This document shows, one piece after another, positions 25,235 through 33,508 of a DNA stretch of 64,000 bases. Source of the DNA: Amycolatopsis sp. (GTDB lineage Bacteria > Actinomycetota > Actinomycetes > Mycobacteriales > Pseudonocardiaceae); contig NZ_JAODNM010000146.1 of NCBI RefSeq assembly GCF_025464955.1, forward strand, positions 1 to 64,000, read 5' to 3'. The position numbers were made by a program, and so were the translations under genes. Under the pieces are notes generated by a model. The model had not been told where the DNA came from. It was given only the letters and a program-made list of their open reading frames with translations, and ran no database searches. Every line of letters begins with the position of its first letter. The first letter of the stretch is position 1.

Positions 25235-28222
25235 ATGCGCACCTTCAGGAACAAGGCATGGACGACGGCGGTGGCCGCGGCGGTGGCCGCCCTCGGCACC
25301 GTGGTGATCGCACCGACCGCGGCTGCGGCACCCGCGCCCGTCGTGACACCGATGGCGCACGCCGCGACGCCCCAGGGTGCGCTTCCCGAGACCGGCTGTA
25401 CGGTCGCGGGAGCGGCGGCGACCTGCGAACTGTACGCGAAACCGGGCACACTGACGGTTTCCAGCATCCCCATCCCGATCTGGGGACTGTCCTCGACGGA
25501 CGCGGGCGTGCCGACCACCCCTGGCCCCGTGCTGGTGGTCACCGAAGGCGCGGCGGTCACCGTCAATGTCCACAACGGACTCCCCGGTGCGCTGAGCCTG
25601 GCCGTCCCCGGCCTGCTCGGCGGCTCGGACGACCGCGCCGGCGCCGCTCCCGGCGCGGTCAAGTCGTACACGTTCGCCGCCGACAGGCCCGGGACGTTCC
25701 TCTACGAGGCGGGCCACACCGCCAACGGCGCACGCCAGGCCGCGATGGGCATCGTCGGCGCGCTGATCGTGCGTCCCGCTTCAGGCCCGGGAACCGCCTA
25801 CGGCATGGCGTTCGACGACGAGACGGCACTGGTGCTGTCCGAGATCGACCCCGCGTTCAACGCCGCGCCCCTGACCTACGACCTGCGCAAGGTCAAGCCT
25901 GTCTATCGGCTCATCAACGGCAAGGCCTATCCGGAAACCGATCCCGTGGCGACTTCGGCGAACCGCCGGGTCCTGCTGCGCTACGTCAATGCCGGGCTGT
26001 CCGCCCACGCGATGGGCGTACTCGGCGCCGACCAGTCCGTGCTCGCCAAGGACGCCCGTGCCAGTGAGGCGCCTTACCTGAAGTTCGCCGACAGCATCGC
26101 CGCCGGCAGCACCGAGGACACCCTCGTCACCGTCCCGCCGCCTGAGGACGGTCCGAAGTTCGCCGTCTACGAGACCGCGGGACGGCTCGACACCGCCGGT
26201 CACCGTGTCGGCACCACGAACGCCGTCGCGTTCGGCGGGATGATGACCTTCCTCGACACGGGCGCGGCGCCGTCGGGCACCGACACCGCCGGGCCCGTGA
26301 CCCAGCGGCTCAGCGCGTCGCCCGCCACGGCCACCGCACTGCAGACGGTCACCTTCACCGCCGACTTCACCGACGTCCCCAACGGCGGGTCGAACGTGAC
26401 CCGCGCCGAGTTCGTCATCGACGACCCAGCCATCGCAGTCGGTACTGGCACACCGTTCTCCGGCGCCTTCGGCGGCCCTACGGTGACCGGCGCCCAGGCG
26501 ACGCTCAACCTCACGACGCTCACCCCGGCACTCGCCGCGGGCAAGCACACCGTCTACGTCCGCGCACTGGACTCGCAGGGCAACTGGGGTGTGGTGAACT
26601 CGGTGGTACTGACGGTCAGCAGCTCCGGGCCGACCACCACGGCCGGAGCGCTGCAACCCCCCAGCGGAAACGGCTCTGCCGACGTAGCCCTCAGTGCGAC
26701 CGGTGACGACTCACTGCTCGGCGGCACGGTCGACCGCGCCGAATACTTCGTCGGCACCCAGGGCGCGAACGGGACGGGGACGGCGATGACGCTCACCGCC
26801 GCGACCGTGAGCGCGGAAACCGCGACGCTTTCAGCCGTCCTCCTGTCGTCCCTCCCCGAGGGCCTAGTGGCCGTGTTCGTGCACAGCCACGACACGTTCG
26901 GCCTCTGGGGACCACCCCAGACGCTCTCGTTCACCCTCGACCGGACTTCGCCCACAATGACCAGCGGCATCGTCGAACCGAGTCCCAACAACGGCACCGC
27001 GGGCTCGGCGGTCGACCCGACGTCGATCAAGGTCACCGCCGCGTTCACCGACCCGCTGTCGAACGGGGTGAACTCGCCGATCGCCGCCGCTGAGGGCTTC
27101 CTCGACAACGCGAACGGCGTACCCGGCACGGGATTGACGTTCGTCGCCTCCGACGGGGCGTTCACCGCGTCGGCAGAGGGCGCCTACGGCCTCATCCCGC
27201 TCAGTCAGCTCACCGGGCTGGCGGAAGGTCCTCACCAGATCTACGTCCACGCGAAGGACCTCGCCGGGAACTGGGGACCCTACGCACCGCTGACCCTCGT
27301 GGTCGACCGCGGCGGACCGGTCGTCACCGCGGCGAGCGCGACCCCGAACACGGTCAACCGGGCGACCACCGTGGTCACCCTGGCCGCGACGGCGAACGAC
27401 AACCTCACCGCGATCACCGGCGCGGAGTGGTTCGACGGTGCCGACCCCGGCAAGGGCCTCGGCCATCCGATGGCCGTCGCGACCACCGGTCCCCGGTCGG
27501 CGAACCTGACCGTTGCGGCGGGTCCGGGCGGACTGACCACCGGGCAGCACACGCTGTCCATCCGAGCCAAGGACTCCGCGGGCAACTGGGGTGTCCAGGC
27601 GACGGTGGTCGTCACGGTCACCGCGCTGAGCAACGTCGTGTTCTCCGACGGCTTCGAGTCGGGCAACACCAGCGCGTGGGCTCCGCCGACCGGGCCGGTG
27701 GCGGTGACTCCGGGTTCGGCGCTCACCGGCACGCTCGGCCTGCAGGCCACCGCGAACGGCACGGCGCCCGCCTACCTGACGGACCCGACGCCGACCAACG
27801 AGACCGCCTACCACCTGCAGTTCCAGTTCCGGCCGGACACATTGGTCACCGGAAGCGGCACGGTGAACCTGGCCGCCGGTCTGTCCGCCACCGGACAGAC
27901 GCTGTTCGTCGTGCAGTACCGCAAGTCCACGGGTGCGGCACAGGTCCGGCTCGGCGTCCTCCGCAGCAACGGCACGGTCGTCTACACGACGTACCTGACG
28001 CTCGGCGGCACTGGGACTCAGACGCTGAGAGTGGACTGGGCGGCCGGGACCTCGTCGACCCACAAGCTGACCGTCGGCGCCGCGTCCCAGACTCTGACGG
28101 GCGTCAACACCGGGACGGTCCGGCTCGACACGCTGCGGCTGGGCCTTTTCGGCGGCGGCGCGGCCACCACTGGCACAGCGTCGTTCGACGCCGTCACCAC
28201 CACCCGGTTCACCCTCCCGTGA
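25235..28222 (+). CDS. Exported ligand-less cupredoxin protein with four Ig-like repeats
   Basis: A 995-residue exported protein with a signal peptide at about 1-33 (A-A-A-A-P-A). About 50-345 is homologous to the upstream protein: P-G-P-V-L-V-V, G-T-F-L-Y-E-A-G and F-G-G-M-M-T-F occupy the same places. H-P-H-G has become H-A-M-G, and H-S-H is replaced by a T-A-G segment, so no copper site remains. About 350-800 holds four repeats of roughly 110-120 residues ending in variants of R-A-x-D-S-x-G-N-W-G followed by L-T-V. The last about 190 residues begin F-S-D-G-F-E-S-G-N and look like a lectin-like jelly-roll domain. The ATG at 25235 gives a proper signal peptide; an in-frame ATG at 25205 overlaps the upstream stop. 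Probably a structural or adhesive partner. Confidence 0.82.
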   Translation: MRTFRNKAWTTAVAAAVAALGTVVIAPTAAAAPAPVVTPMAHAATPQGALPETGCTVAGAAATCELYAKPGTLTVSSIPIPIWGLSSTDAGVPTTPGPVLVVTEGAAVTVNVHNGLPGALSLAVPGLLGGSDDRAGAAPGAVKSYTFAADRPGTFLYEAGHTANGARQAAMGIVGALIVRPASGPGTAYGMAFDDETALVLSEIDPAFNAAPLTYDLRKVKPVYRLINGKAYPETDPVATSANRRVLLRYVNAGLSAHAMGVLGADQSVLAKDARASEAPYLKFADSIAAGSTEDTLVTVPPPEDGPKFAVYETAGRLDTAGHRVGTTNAVAFGGMMTFLDTGAAPSGTDTAGPVTQRLSASPATATALQTVTFTADFTDVPNGGSNVTRAEFVIDDPAIAVGTGTPFSGAFGGPTVTGAQATLNLTTLTPALAAGKHTVYVRALDSQGNWGVVNSVVLTVSSSGPTTTAGALQPPSGNGSADVALSATGDDSLLGGTVDRAEYFVGTQGANGTGTAMTLTAATVSAETATLSAVLLSSLPEGLVAVFVHSHDTFGLWGPPQTLSFTLDRTSPTMTSGIVEPSPNNGTAGSAVDPTSIKVTAAFTDPLSNGVNSPIAAAEGFLDNANGVPGTGLTFVASDGAFTASAEGAYGLIPLSQLTGLAEGPHQIYVHAKDLAGNWGPYAPLTLVVDRGGPVVTAASATPNTVNRATTVVTLAATANDNLTAITGAEWFDGADPGKGLGHPMAVATTGPRSANLTVAAGPGGLTTGQHTLSIRAKDSAGNWGVQATVVVTVTALSNVVFSDGFESGNTSAWAPPTGPVAVTPGSALTGTLGLQATANGTAPAYLTDPTPTNETAYHLQFQFRPDTLVTGSGTVNLAAGLSATGQTLFVVQYRKSTGAAQVRLGVLRSNGTVVYTTYLTLGGTGTQTLRVDWAAGTSSTHKLTVGAASQTLTGVNTGTVRLDTLRLGLFGGGAATTGTASFDAVTTTRFTLP

Positions 28223-28253
28223 ACCGCCCGACCTTCGAGCGAGGAGAACAGCG

Positions 28254-28727
28254 ATGTTCCAGGTGAAGCTGGGCGAATGGTGGCGGCGCAGCGCCGTCCG
28301 GATCGCGGTACTGGCCGTACTCGTCGTCGGGTTCGCCGCGGCACTGGTCTGGCGGGTGCAGTCGCCCGCCGACGCCGGCAAGCCGTACCAGGTGCCCCAG
28401 GACCGGCAGCTGGAAAGCAGTCTCGGCATCCGGATCTCCCAAGCGGCGGTCGTCGCCGACGGCGGGCTCGTCGAGATCCGCTACACGGTGCTGGACGGGC
28501 AAAAGGCGTCCAAGTTCCAGAACGACGTCCACCACCCGCCGCTGCTACACAGTGAGCGTCGCAACGGTGACGTCTACCGCGCGGCGCTGATGAAGCAGGG
28601 GCACGAGCTGCGGCCGGGCCAGACCTATTACATCCTCTATCTCAACAACGCCAACGCCATCCGGAGCGGCGAGACGCTCGAGATCGACGCGGGTGGGGCC
28701 CGGCTCCAGCACGTCCCGGTGCGGTGA
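28254..28727 (+). CDS. Small membrane-anchored protein of unknown function
   Basis: A 157-residue protein with one N-terminal membrane helix (about 15-34, I-A-V-L-A-V-L-V-V-G-F core) and an extracytoplasmic domain. I do not recognise a family. The domain has V-E-I-R-Y-T-V-L-D-G-Q-K-A, then H-H-P-P-L-L-H near 93-99 and Y-Y-I-L-Y-L-N-N. The cluster of three histidines could bind metal, which would suit its place between the cupredoxins and the CopC-CopD gene. The R-Y-T-V and Y-L-N strands suggest an all-beta fold. GAGGAG precedes the ATG. The start of the next gene follows 4 bp after its stop. Confidence 0.75.
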   Translation: MFQVKLGEWWRRSAVRIAVLAVLVVGFAAALVWRVQSPADAGKPYQVPQDRQLESSLGIRISQAAVVADGGLVEIRYTVLDGQKASKFQNDVHHPPLLHSERRNGDVYRAALMKQGHELRPGQTYYILYLNNANAIRSGETLEIDAGGARLQHVPVR

Positions 28728-28731
28728 CTTG

Positions 28732-30555
28732 ATGTCCCGCACGCGGACCCGGCTGCGGCTGGCTGTGGTGGCCGGGTTCCTGCTCGCGGGCGCGGGCCTG
28801 GCAACGCTCGCGGCCGGGCCCGCTTCGGCACACGCCGAACCGGCAGGCAGCGTGCCTGCCGACGGCTCCACAGTGGACCGCTCACCCGCGACACTGGACC
28901 TGAGACTGACCGAGCAGGTCGAGCTCGCGGCGACGAAGGTGTCGCTCGTGGACGGTTCCGGCCGTCAGCTGGCGACCGGGACCCCGCAGCTGATCCGCGC
29001 GCCGACGGCGGCCAGGGAGGATCCGGTGACAGTCCGGATCCCCCTGCCGCCGTTGGCCGCGGACACCTACCGGCTGGCGTGGTCGACGGTGTCCAGCGAC
29101 GACCTCCACGCGACCTCCGGCACGCTGGTGTTCGGAGTGCGGCGGCCAGTGGCCCCGGCCACGGCGGGCGCCCCGTCCGATCCCCTGCCCGGCTGGGGTG
29201 AGGTGCTCGGCCAGGCCGCGATCTACCTCGGGCTGGGCGGGTGGATGGGCTCGATATTGCTGCTGTCGCTGCTCAGGTCGACCGACGCCGAGGGCGACCT
29301 TCCGGCCAGAGCGCGCTCACGGCTGCTCCGGGCCGGCGCCGTCGCGGCCGCGATCGGGTTCACCGGCGGCGTCGCGCTCCTTCTCGTTCGGGCCGCGGCC
29401 TTCGACGGGGATCCGATCCGGGTGGCTTGGCGGCTGGTCAACGACAGCTCCGTCGGGACCCCCTGGCTGGCCAGGCAGGGGGCAGGCGCCGGAATGATCC
29501 TGCTGTCCGCCGTCGCCCTCCGCGGAAAGGTGCCGGGACGGGTCCTGTTCAGCATCGCCGGGGCACTGGCACTGGTCGCGGCCCTGTCCACCGCGTTGCA
29601 GGGACACCTGTCGATCTCGGGACCGCTGCTGCTGTCGGCCGACACCCTGCACATCCTGGCGACCATGGTGTGGGCCGGCACCGTGATCAGCGCGGGAGTC
29701 GTGCTCCTCAGCGCGCGCGACCATCGGGTGCTGGCACGTGCGGTCCTCCGCCGCTTCGGGCTGATCGCGACCAGCGCGCTCACCGTGCTGGTCGCCACCG
29801 GTCTCCTACTGACCGGGGACCGGGTCGCCTCACTCGACGCGCTCCTGCTGTCCACCTACGGCCGGATTCTCCTGCTGAAGGTGTCGGTGGTGGCACTTGC
29901 CGCGCTGGCCGGGCTGGTGACTACTCTCAGGCTGCACGGACGCCGAGGTTCCCCGGGACGCGCTTTCCGCGCCGTCCCGCTCGAAACGGTATTGCTGGGC
30001 CTTACGCTGTTCCTGACCGCGGGCCTGGTCTCGACCCAGCAGGCGAGCGGCCCCCAGTGGCGACCGGCCGTGACACCCGCCGCGAGCACCTCGACATCGG
30101 CGGATGATCTGGTCGAGACCGTCGACGTCCGCCCCAACCTGCCCGGCCGGAACTTCGTCACGGTGAACGTGTTCGACACCCGGCGGCCGAGCCCTGGGCC
30201 GATACGAGCCGTCCAAGTAGTCCTTCGCGGGCCGGATGGCACGACCGTGACCCGGACGGCCAGTCCGGCAGGCCCCAACGCCTACCTGCTCGCGACCGAC
30301 GACCTGAAAGCGAGCGGTCCCTGGGAGATCACCGTCACCGCGGCCAGGCCAGACTTGAACCCGGCGTCCGGCACGGTGGTCTGGGACGTGTCCCCGAGCG
30401 CCTCCGTCGCGCGGCAGCCGACATTCTCGCTGGCCACGCTGGAGCCGTACACGGGCTGGCTGGCCATGGCGGTCGCGCTCTGCGGCGGGTCCGCACTGGC
30501 ACTGCTCCGCCGACGCACCCGGCGCTTGCGGGACCTTGCGAGACCCCGACCGTGA
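28732..30555 (+). CDS. CopC-CopD fusion copper-transport protein (YcnJ-like)
   Basis: A 607-residue protein with a signal peptide ending A-S-A before H34, so the mature N-terminus is H-A-E-P-A-G-S-V-P-A-D-G, the CopC Cu(II)-binding start. A second CopC ligand is the H of D-D-L-H-A-T-S-G near 125-132. From about 160 to 430 are eight or so membrane helices of the CopD family (L-H-I-L-A-T-M-V-W near 304). The C-terminal part (about 455-565) is an extracytoplasmic YtkA-like beta domain, followed by a last helix. Family members bind periplasmic copper and import it. As the last gene of the operon it probably handles copper for the cupredoxins. A terminator overlaps its stop. Confidence 0.88.
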   Translation: MSRTRTRLRLAVVAGFLLAGAGLATLAAGPASAHAEPAGSVPADGSTVDRSPATLDLRLTEQVELAATKVSLVDGSGRQLATGTPQLIRAPTAAREDPVTVRIPLPPLAADTYRLAWSTVSSDDLHATSGTLVFGVRRPVAPATAGAPSDPLPGWGEVLGQAAIYLGLGGWMGSILLLSLLRSTDAEGDLPARARSRLLRAGAVAAAIGFTGGVALLLVRAAAFDGDPIRVAWRLVNDSSVGTPWLARQGAGAGMILLSAVALRGKVPGRVLFSIAGALALVAALSTALQGHLSISGPLLLSADTLHILATMVWAGTVISAGVVLLSARDHRVLARAVLRRFGLIATSALTVLVATGLLLTGDRVASLDALLLSTYGRILLLKVSVVALAALAGLVTTLRLHGRRGSPGRAFRAVPLETVLLGLTLFLTAGLVSTQQASGPQWRPAVTPAASTSTSADDLVETVDVRPNLPGRNFVTVNVFDTRRPSPGPIRAVQVVLRGPDGTTVTRTASPAGPNAYLLATDDLKASGPWEITVTAARPDLNPASGTVVWDVSPSASVARQPTFSLATLEPYTGWLAMAVALCGGSALALLRRRTRRLRDLARPRP

Positions 30556-30602
30556 AAGGCCCCCTTTCGCGGCGGGTTGCGCGGCGAAAAGGGGCCTTTC
30601 AC
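30552..30602. terminator. Bidirectional terminator between the copper operon and the chitinase
   Basis: GTGAAAGGCCCCCTTTCGC (30552-30570) pairs with 30584-30602 at 18 of 19 positions around a 13-nt loop. It begins at the stop codon of the CopC-CopD gene and lies 15 bp from the stop of the convergent chitinase, so it can end transcription from both sides. Confidence 0.85.
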
Positions 30603-30616
30603 ATGACTTTCAGGGG

Positions 30617-32575
30617 TTAGCAGGCCCCGTTGTCGGCCCAGACGGCCTGGGCACCACCGGGGGTGTCACCCTGGGTCCACCACTTGGCGGTCCACTTGTG
30701 GCCGCCGTAGGAGACCACCGAGTTGCCGACGTAGGCCGTCGCCGCGTTCCACGCGGCCGCCGTGCAGGTGCCCGGCGGAGCCGTGGACGTCGACTGGGCG
30801 CATGCACCGTTGTCGACCCAGACACCCGTGCCGCCGGTGCTGGGCGCTTCACCCTGGGTCCACCATTTCGCCGTCCAGGTGTGCCCGTTGTAGGACACCA
30901 CCGCGCCACCGCTGTAGGCCGTCGCGGCGTTCCACGCGGCCGCCGAGCACGATCCGCCACTGGGGGTGGTGGGCGTGGTCGACGGGGTCGTAGGCGTGGT
31001 CGGGGTCGTCGGCGTCGTGCCGCTGGTCGGCGTCGTCGGTGTGGTCGGCGACGTCGGCGGCGGGCCGGTGCAACCGGAGGTGCTTGCCGCGAGCCCGTTG
31101 GAGACCGCGTTGAACAGCGTCGAGCCAGGATCCTGGTCGTAGAGCGAGAACATCATCGCGCCGGCGAGGCCGTTGCAATGGATGTAGTCGGTCCTGGCCT
31201 TGATCGACTGCGGCGAAGACCCGGCGTAGAAGTTCGTGCCGTCGTAGAACCACGACGACTGCGTGGCCGGGTCCCAGAAGGTGTCCGCGGAATTGTCCAC
31301 CAGCCCGCTGAGTTCCTTGTACATCGCCACACCCGGCACGTTGCCACTCAACGTATGGCCGGGAGACGGGCCGGTCGCGCTCTGGTAGAGCCCGTGGTTC
31401 GACCCGGCCGGTACGCCCGTCCAGCCCCGGTAGTAGAACGGGATGCCGAGCGTCAACTTGTTCGCCGGGAACCCGCCTGGGATGCCATAGGGTGTGTCCC
31501 CTGCCGTGTAGGCCTTGATCACCGAGTCGATCGTGTACTTCTCAGTGCCTGGCGGAATGACCCCCGAAGGGTCGTTCGGTGAGGAATACAGCGGGTCCTG
31601 GAAGTTCGTCGGCCCGGTGGCGTCCCACGCGCCGTGCATGTCGTACGTCATCGCGTCCGCGAAGTCCATGTACTGACCGATCTTGTCGGTCTGGATCTTC
31701 GCGATCTTGTCCTGCCCGCCGGGCAGCGCCGCGGACAGCGAGTAGTGCTTGCCGCCCAACGCGTCCAGCTCACCGCGGAACTCCGCCATCAACGCGGTGT
31801 AGTTCGCGGTGTCGTTCGGGCTCACGTGGTTTCCGAGGTGGCCCGTGGTCGAACCGGGGTACTCCCAGTCGATGTCAAAGCCGTCGAAGATCCCCGCCGC
31901 CGTGCCGGGGCCGCCGTAACCGCCCGAGGCGGGGATGTTGCCCTTGATGAACATGTCAATGCAGGAGCTGACGAACTTCTTGCGCGAAGCGTCGGTTGCG
32001 GCGACGTCGGAGAAGTACTTCGAGTACGACCAGCCGCCGAGCGACAGCACGACCTTCAGATTCGGGTGCTTCTTCTTCAGCTCCTGCAACTGGTGGAAGT
32101 TGCCGACGATCGGCATGCCGAAGGCGTCCGCGGTACCGTCGACGCTGATGTCGGAGCCGAACGACTTCTGGTAGTCGGCGAACTGGTCGCCCGCACCATC
32201 ACCGGCGTTCGGGTCGGTCTCGCCGCCCGGGTCGGGGTTGCTCGCCTTGGTAGCCTCGAAGCAGCTCAGGTTCGACGGGTCGATATTCTCGAAGTCGTAG
32301 ATGAGATAGTCGAGGTTGTTGGCCTGCGCGTCGACGTTCTTGGGATAGTACGCGTTCTGGTAGATGCTCCACTGGTCGTAGTAGGCGATCTTCAGGCCGC
32401 CGCTCGTCGCCGCGGAGGCCGCGGCGGGCGTCACAGCCGCTGTCACCGGCGACGACTGGGCCGCCGTCGTGGTCACCAGGAGGCCGCCGAGGACCACCGC
32501 GGCGGCCGTCGCGGCCACCACCGCTGTCCGTTTCGTCACCACCGAGCCTAAAGTCGACAATCTTGCTCTCTGCAT
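30617..32575 (-). CDS. Secreted modular GH18 chitinase with two CBM5/12 domains
   Basis: Exported chitinase of 652 residues. The signal sequence covers about 1-40 (V-T-K-R-T, hydrophobic run, T-T-T-A-A-Q-S). The GH18 domain (about 60-490) has S-L-G-G-W-S-Y (178-184) and D231-G-F-D-I-D-W-E238, with E238 as proton donor. A Thr/Pro linker of T-T-P-T-T-P type joins it to two chitin-binding modules of about 45 residues, each with A-W-N-A-A-T-A-Y and W-T-A-K-W-W-T-Q-G, the aromatic CBM5/12 signature. AAGGAG lies 7 nt before the ATG at 32575, which rules out the longer frame starting at 32845. Two dre sites 48-93 bp upstream indicate DasR control. Confidence 0.94.
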   Translation of the reverse strand: MQRARLSTLGSVVTKRTAVVAATAAAVVLGGLLVTTTAAQSSPVTAAVTPAAASAATSGGLKIAYYDQWSIYQNAYYPKNVDAQANNLDYLIYDFENIDPSNLSCFEATKASNPDPGGETDPNAGDGAGDQFADYQKSFGSDISVDGTADAFGMPIVGNFHQLQELKKKHPNLKVVLSLGGWSYSKYFSDVAATDASRKKFVSSCIDMFIKGNIPASGGYGGPGTAAGIFDGFDIDWEYPGSTTGHLGNHVSPNDTANYTALMAEFRGELDALGGKHYSLSAALPGGQDKIAKIQTDKIGQYMDFADAMTYDMHGAWDATGPTNFQDPLYSSPNDPSGVIPPGTEKYTIDSVIKAYTAGDTPYGIPGGFPANKLTLGIPFYYRGWTGVPAGSNHGLYQSATGPSPGHTLSGNVPGVAMYKELSGLVDNSADTFWDPATQSSWFYDGTNFYAGSSPQSIKARTDYIHCNGLAGAMMFSLYDQDPGSTLFNAVSNGLAASTSGCTGPPPTSPTTPTTPTSGTTPTTPTTPTTPSTTPTTPSGGSCSAAAWNAATAYSGGAVVSYNGHTWTAKWWTQGEAPSTGGTGVWVDNGACAQSTSTAPPGTCTAAAWNAATAYVGNSVVSYGGHKWTAKWWTQGDTPGGAQAVWADNGAC

Positions 32576-32622
32576 CTGTTCTCCTTCTGCAGGGCGAAGA
32601 ACCCTCTGCCGGGTGCCACGAC

Positions 32623-32638
32623 AGTGGACTAGACCACT
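32623..32638. promoter_or_regulatory. DasR-type operator, proximal copy
   Basis: AGTGGACTAGACCACT matches the 16-bp DasR element with one central change (A for T). It lies 48 bp upstream of the chitinase ATG. With the next site, 30 bp further out, it forms the direct-repeat arrangement known from streptomycete chitinase promoters. Confidence 0.85.
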
Positions 32639-32652
32639 AATCGTGTCAAGAC

Positions 32653-32668
32653 TTTGGACTAGACCACT
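32653..32668. promoter_or_regulatory. DasR-type operator, distal copy
   Basis: TTTGGACTAGACCACT is the second DasR-type site, exactly 30 bp from the proximal copy, so both lie nearly on the same face of the helix. It shares TGGACTAGACCACT with that copy. Confidence 0.82.
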
Positions 32669-32924
32669 ACCCGGTTGACACTCCCACTCACCGGAAACCC
32701 TCGACCGAAGTCCGAAATGACCTGAAATAGCCGATTTGCGGCAGACTAAAGTCGGGTCGGCCGATGTGTGGATGCGACGGCGCAGCGAAGCAAGGACAGG
32801 GCAGGCAGGAGCATCAGAGGAGAACGAAGGCCCGTCACGTGTCACTGCGCAGCAACTGCACGAGGACGTTATCTTCCCAGCGACCGGAGACCTGACGTAG
32901 AGGTACCGGACCAGTAAGCGTGCC

Positions 32925-33292
32925 CACCAAGATCAACAATGCCGACCAAAGATCTGGTAACGCCGTGCGGCGGCGACGATCAGGCGGGCGGCGATCTTCT
33001 GTCCGCGCCGGTGGCGGACTTGGTGAACGCGGCGTAGCGGGTGTCAGCGATGTCGGAGATGCGGACAGGTTTCCGGGTCCGCGCCGGCGGCCATCCCTGC
33101 CACGATGGAGGTGACAGGCTCGGTGACCCTCGCGCCCGCAGCCGCGCCCAGCACCGGCCAGGTCCGCCACCCCCGGACGGACTCCGCCAGCCGCATCAGC
33201 GGACCAGGCCCGGGCTCGTGGTCCCGTCCACTGAAGCAAGGACCGGGGCAGCGACGGGCATGCAGTACGGATCCGAGGGCAGCATCCGTCAC
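32925..33292 (-). pseudogene. Degraded IS1380-type transposase remnant
   Basis: Read on the minus strand, the segment from 33292 contains P-L-M-R-L-A-E-S-V and then V-T-S-I-V-A-G-M-A-A-G-A-D, which match the N-terminal region of IS1380-family transposases as I remember them (V-T-S-I-V-A-G-M-A-A-G-A-D followed by L-R-H-G-G-M). The frame then stops. In another frame it continues I-A-D-T-R-Y-A-A-F-T-K-S and, after a further shift, A-A-R-L-I-V, resembling a middle portion of the same proteins. So the copy is truncated, frameshifted and internally deleted. No terminal inverted repeats were found. The 256 bp on its left up to the dre sites show nothing else I can support. Confidence 0.5.
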
Positions 33293-33359
33293 GCCGTGGT
33301 GCCACCGGTGCCGACGTGATCACCGAGGCTGCTGCGGCTCACTGCGTCCGCTGCCATTC

Positions 33360-33379
33360 GAATCGGGGACCCCCGATTC
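33360..33379. repeat. Short perfect hairpin
   Basis: GAATCGGGG (33360-33368) pairs perfectly with CCCCGATTC (33371-33379) around a 2-nt spacer. It lies between the transposase remnant and the HNH gene's terminator. It could be an inverted repeat left by a mobile element or a weak terminator. Confidence 0.45.
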
Positions 33380-33440
33380 AGTAGTGCTGCGGCGCGTTCG
33401 CAACTCGATGGCGAGTTGCTGGTGTGCCGCGAATGCAGTC

Positions 33441-33493
33441 AGGGCTCGTCAGTGTCGCGGCCGGGCGATCCGGTCGCGGCACTGACGAGCCCT
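33441..33493 (-). terminator. Terminator-like hairpin after the DUF222/HNH gene
   Basis: Arms 33441-33464 and 33470-33493 (AGGGCTCGTCAGTG and its complement at the outer ends) pair at 22 of 24 positions around a 5-nt loop. It lies 15 bp beyond the stop of the minus-strand HNH gene. Confidence 0.7.
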
Positions 33494-33508
33494 GGAGGGG
33501 ATATTCTG

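Noticed and set aside
32576..32845. A 90-codon N-terminal extension of the modular chitinase
   Set aside because: It would place both DasR sites inside the coding region and remove the signal peptide from the N-terminus; AAGGAG precedes the ATG at 32575.
32835..33323. A 162-codon minus-strand frame as a functional gene
   Set aside because: It is a composite of shifted frames over the transposase remnant, has no ribosome-binding site and matches no family.
33360..33493. CRISPR array or attachment site in the repeats near 33.4 kb
   Set aside because: There are only two separate hairpins, no regular repeats with spacers, no cas genes and no tRNA or integrase.
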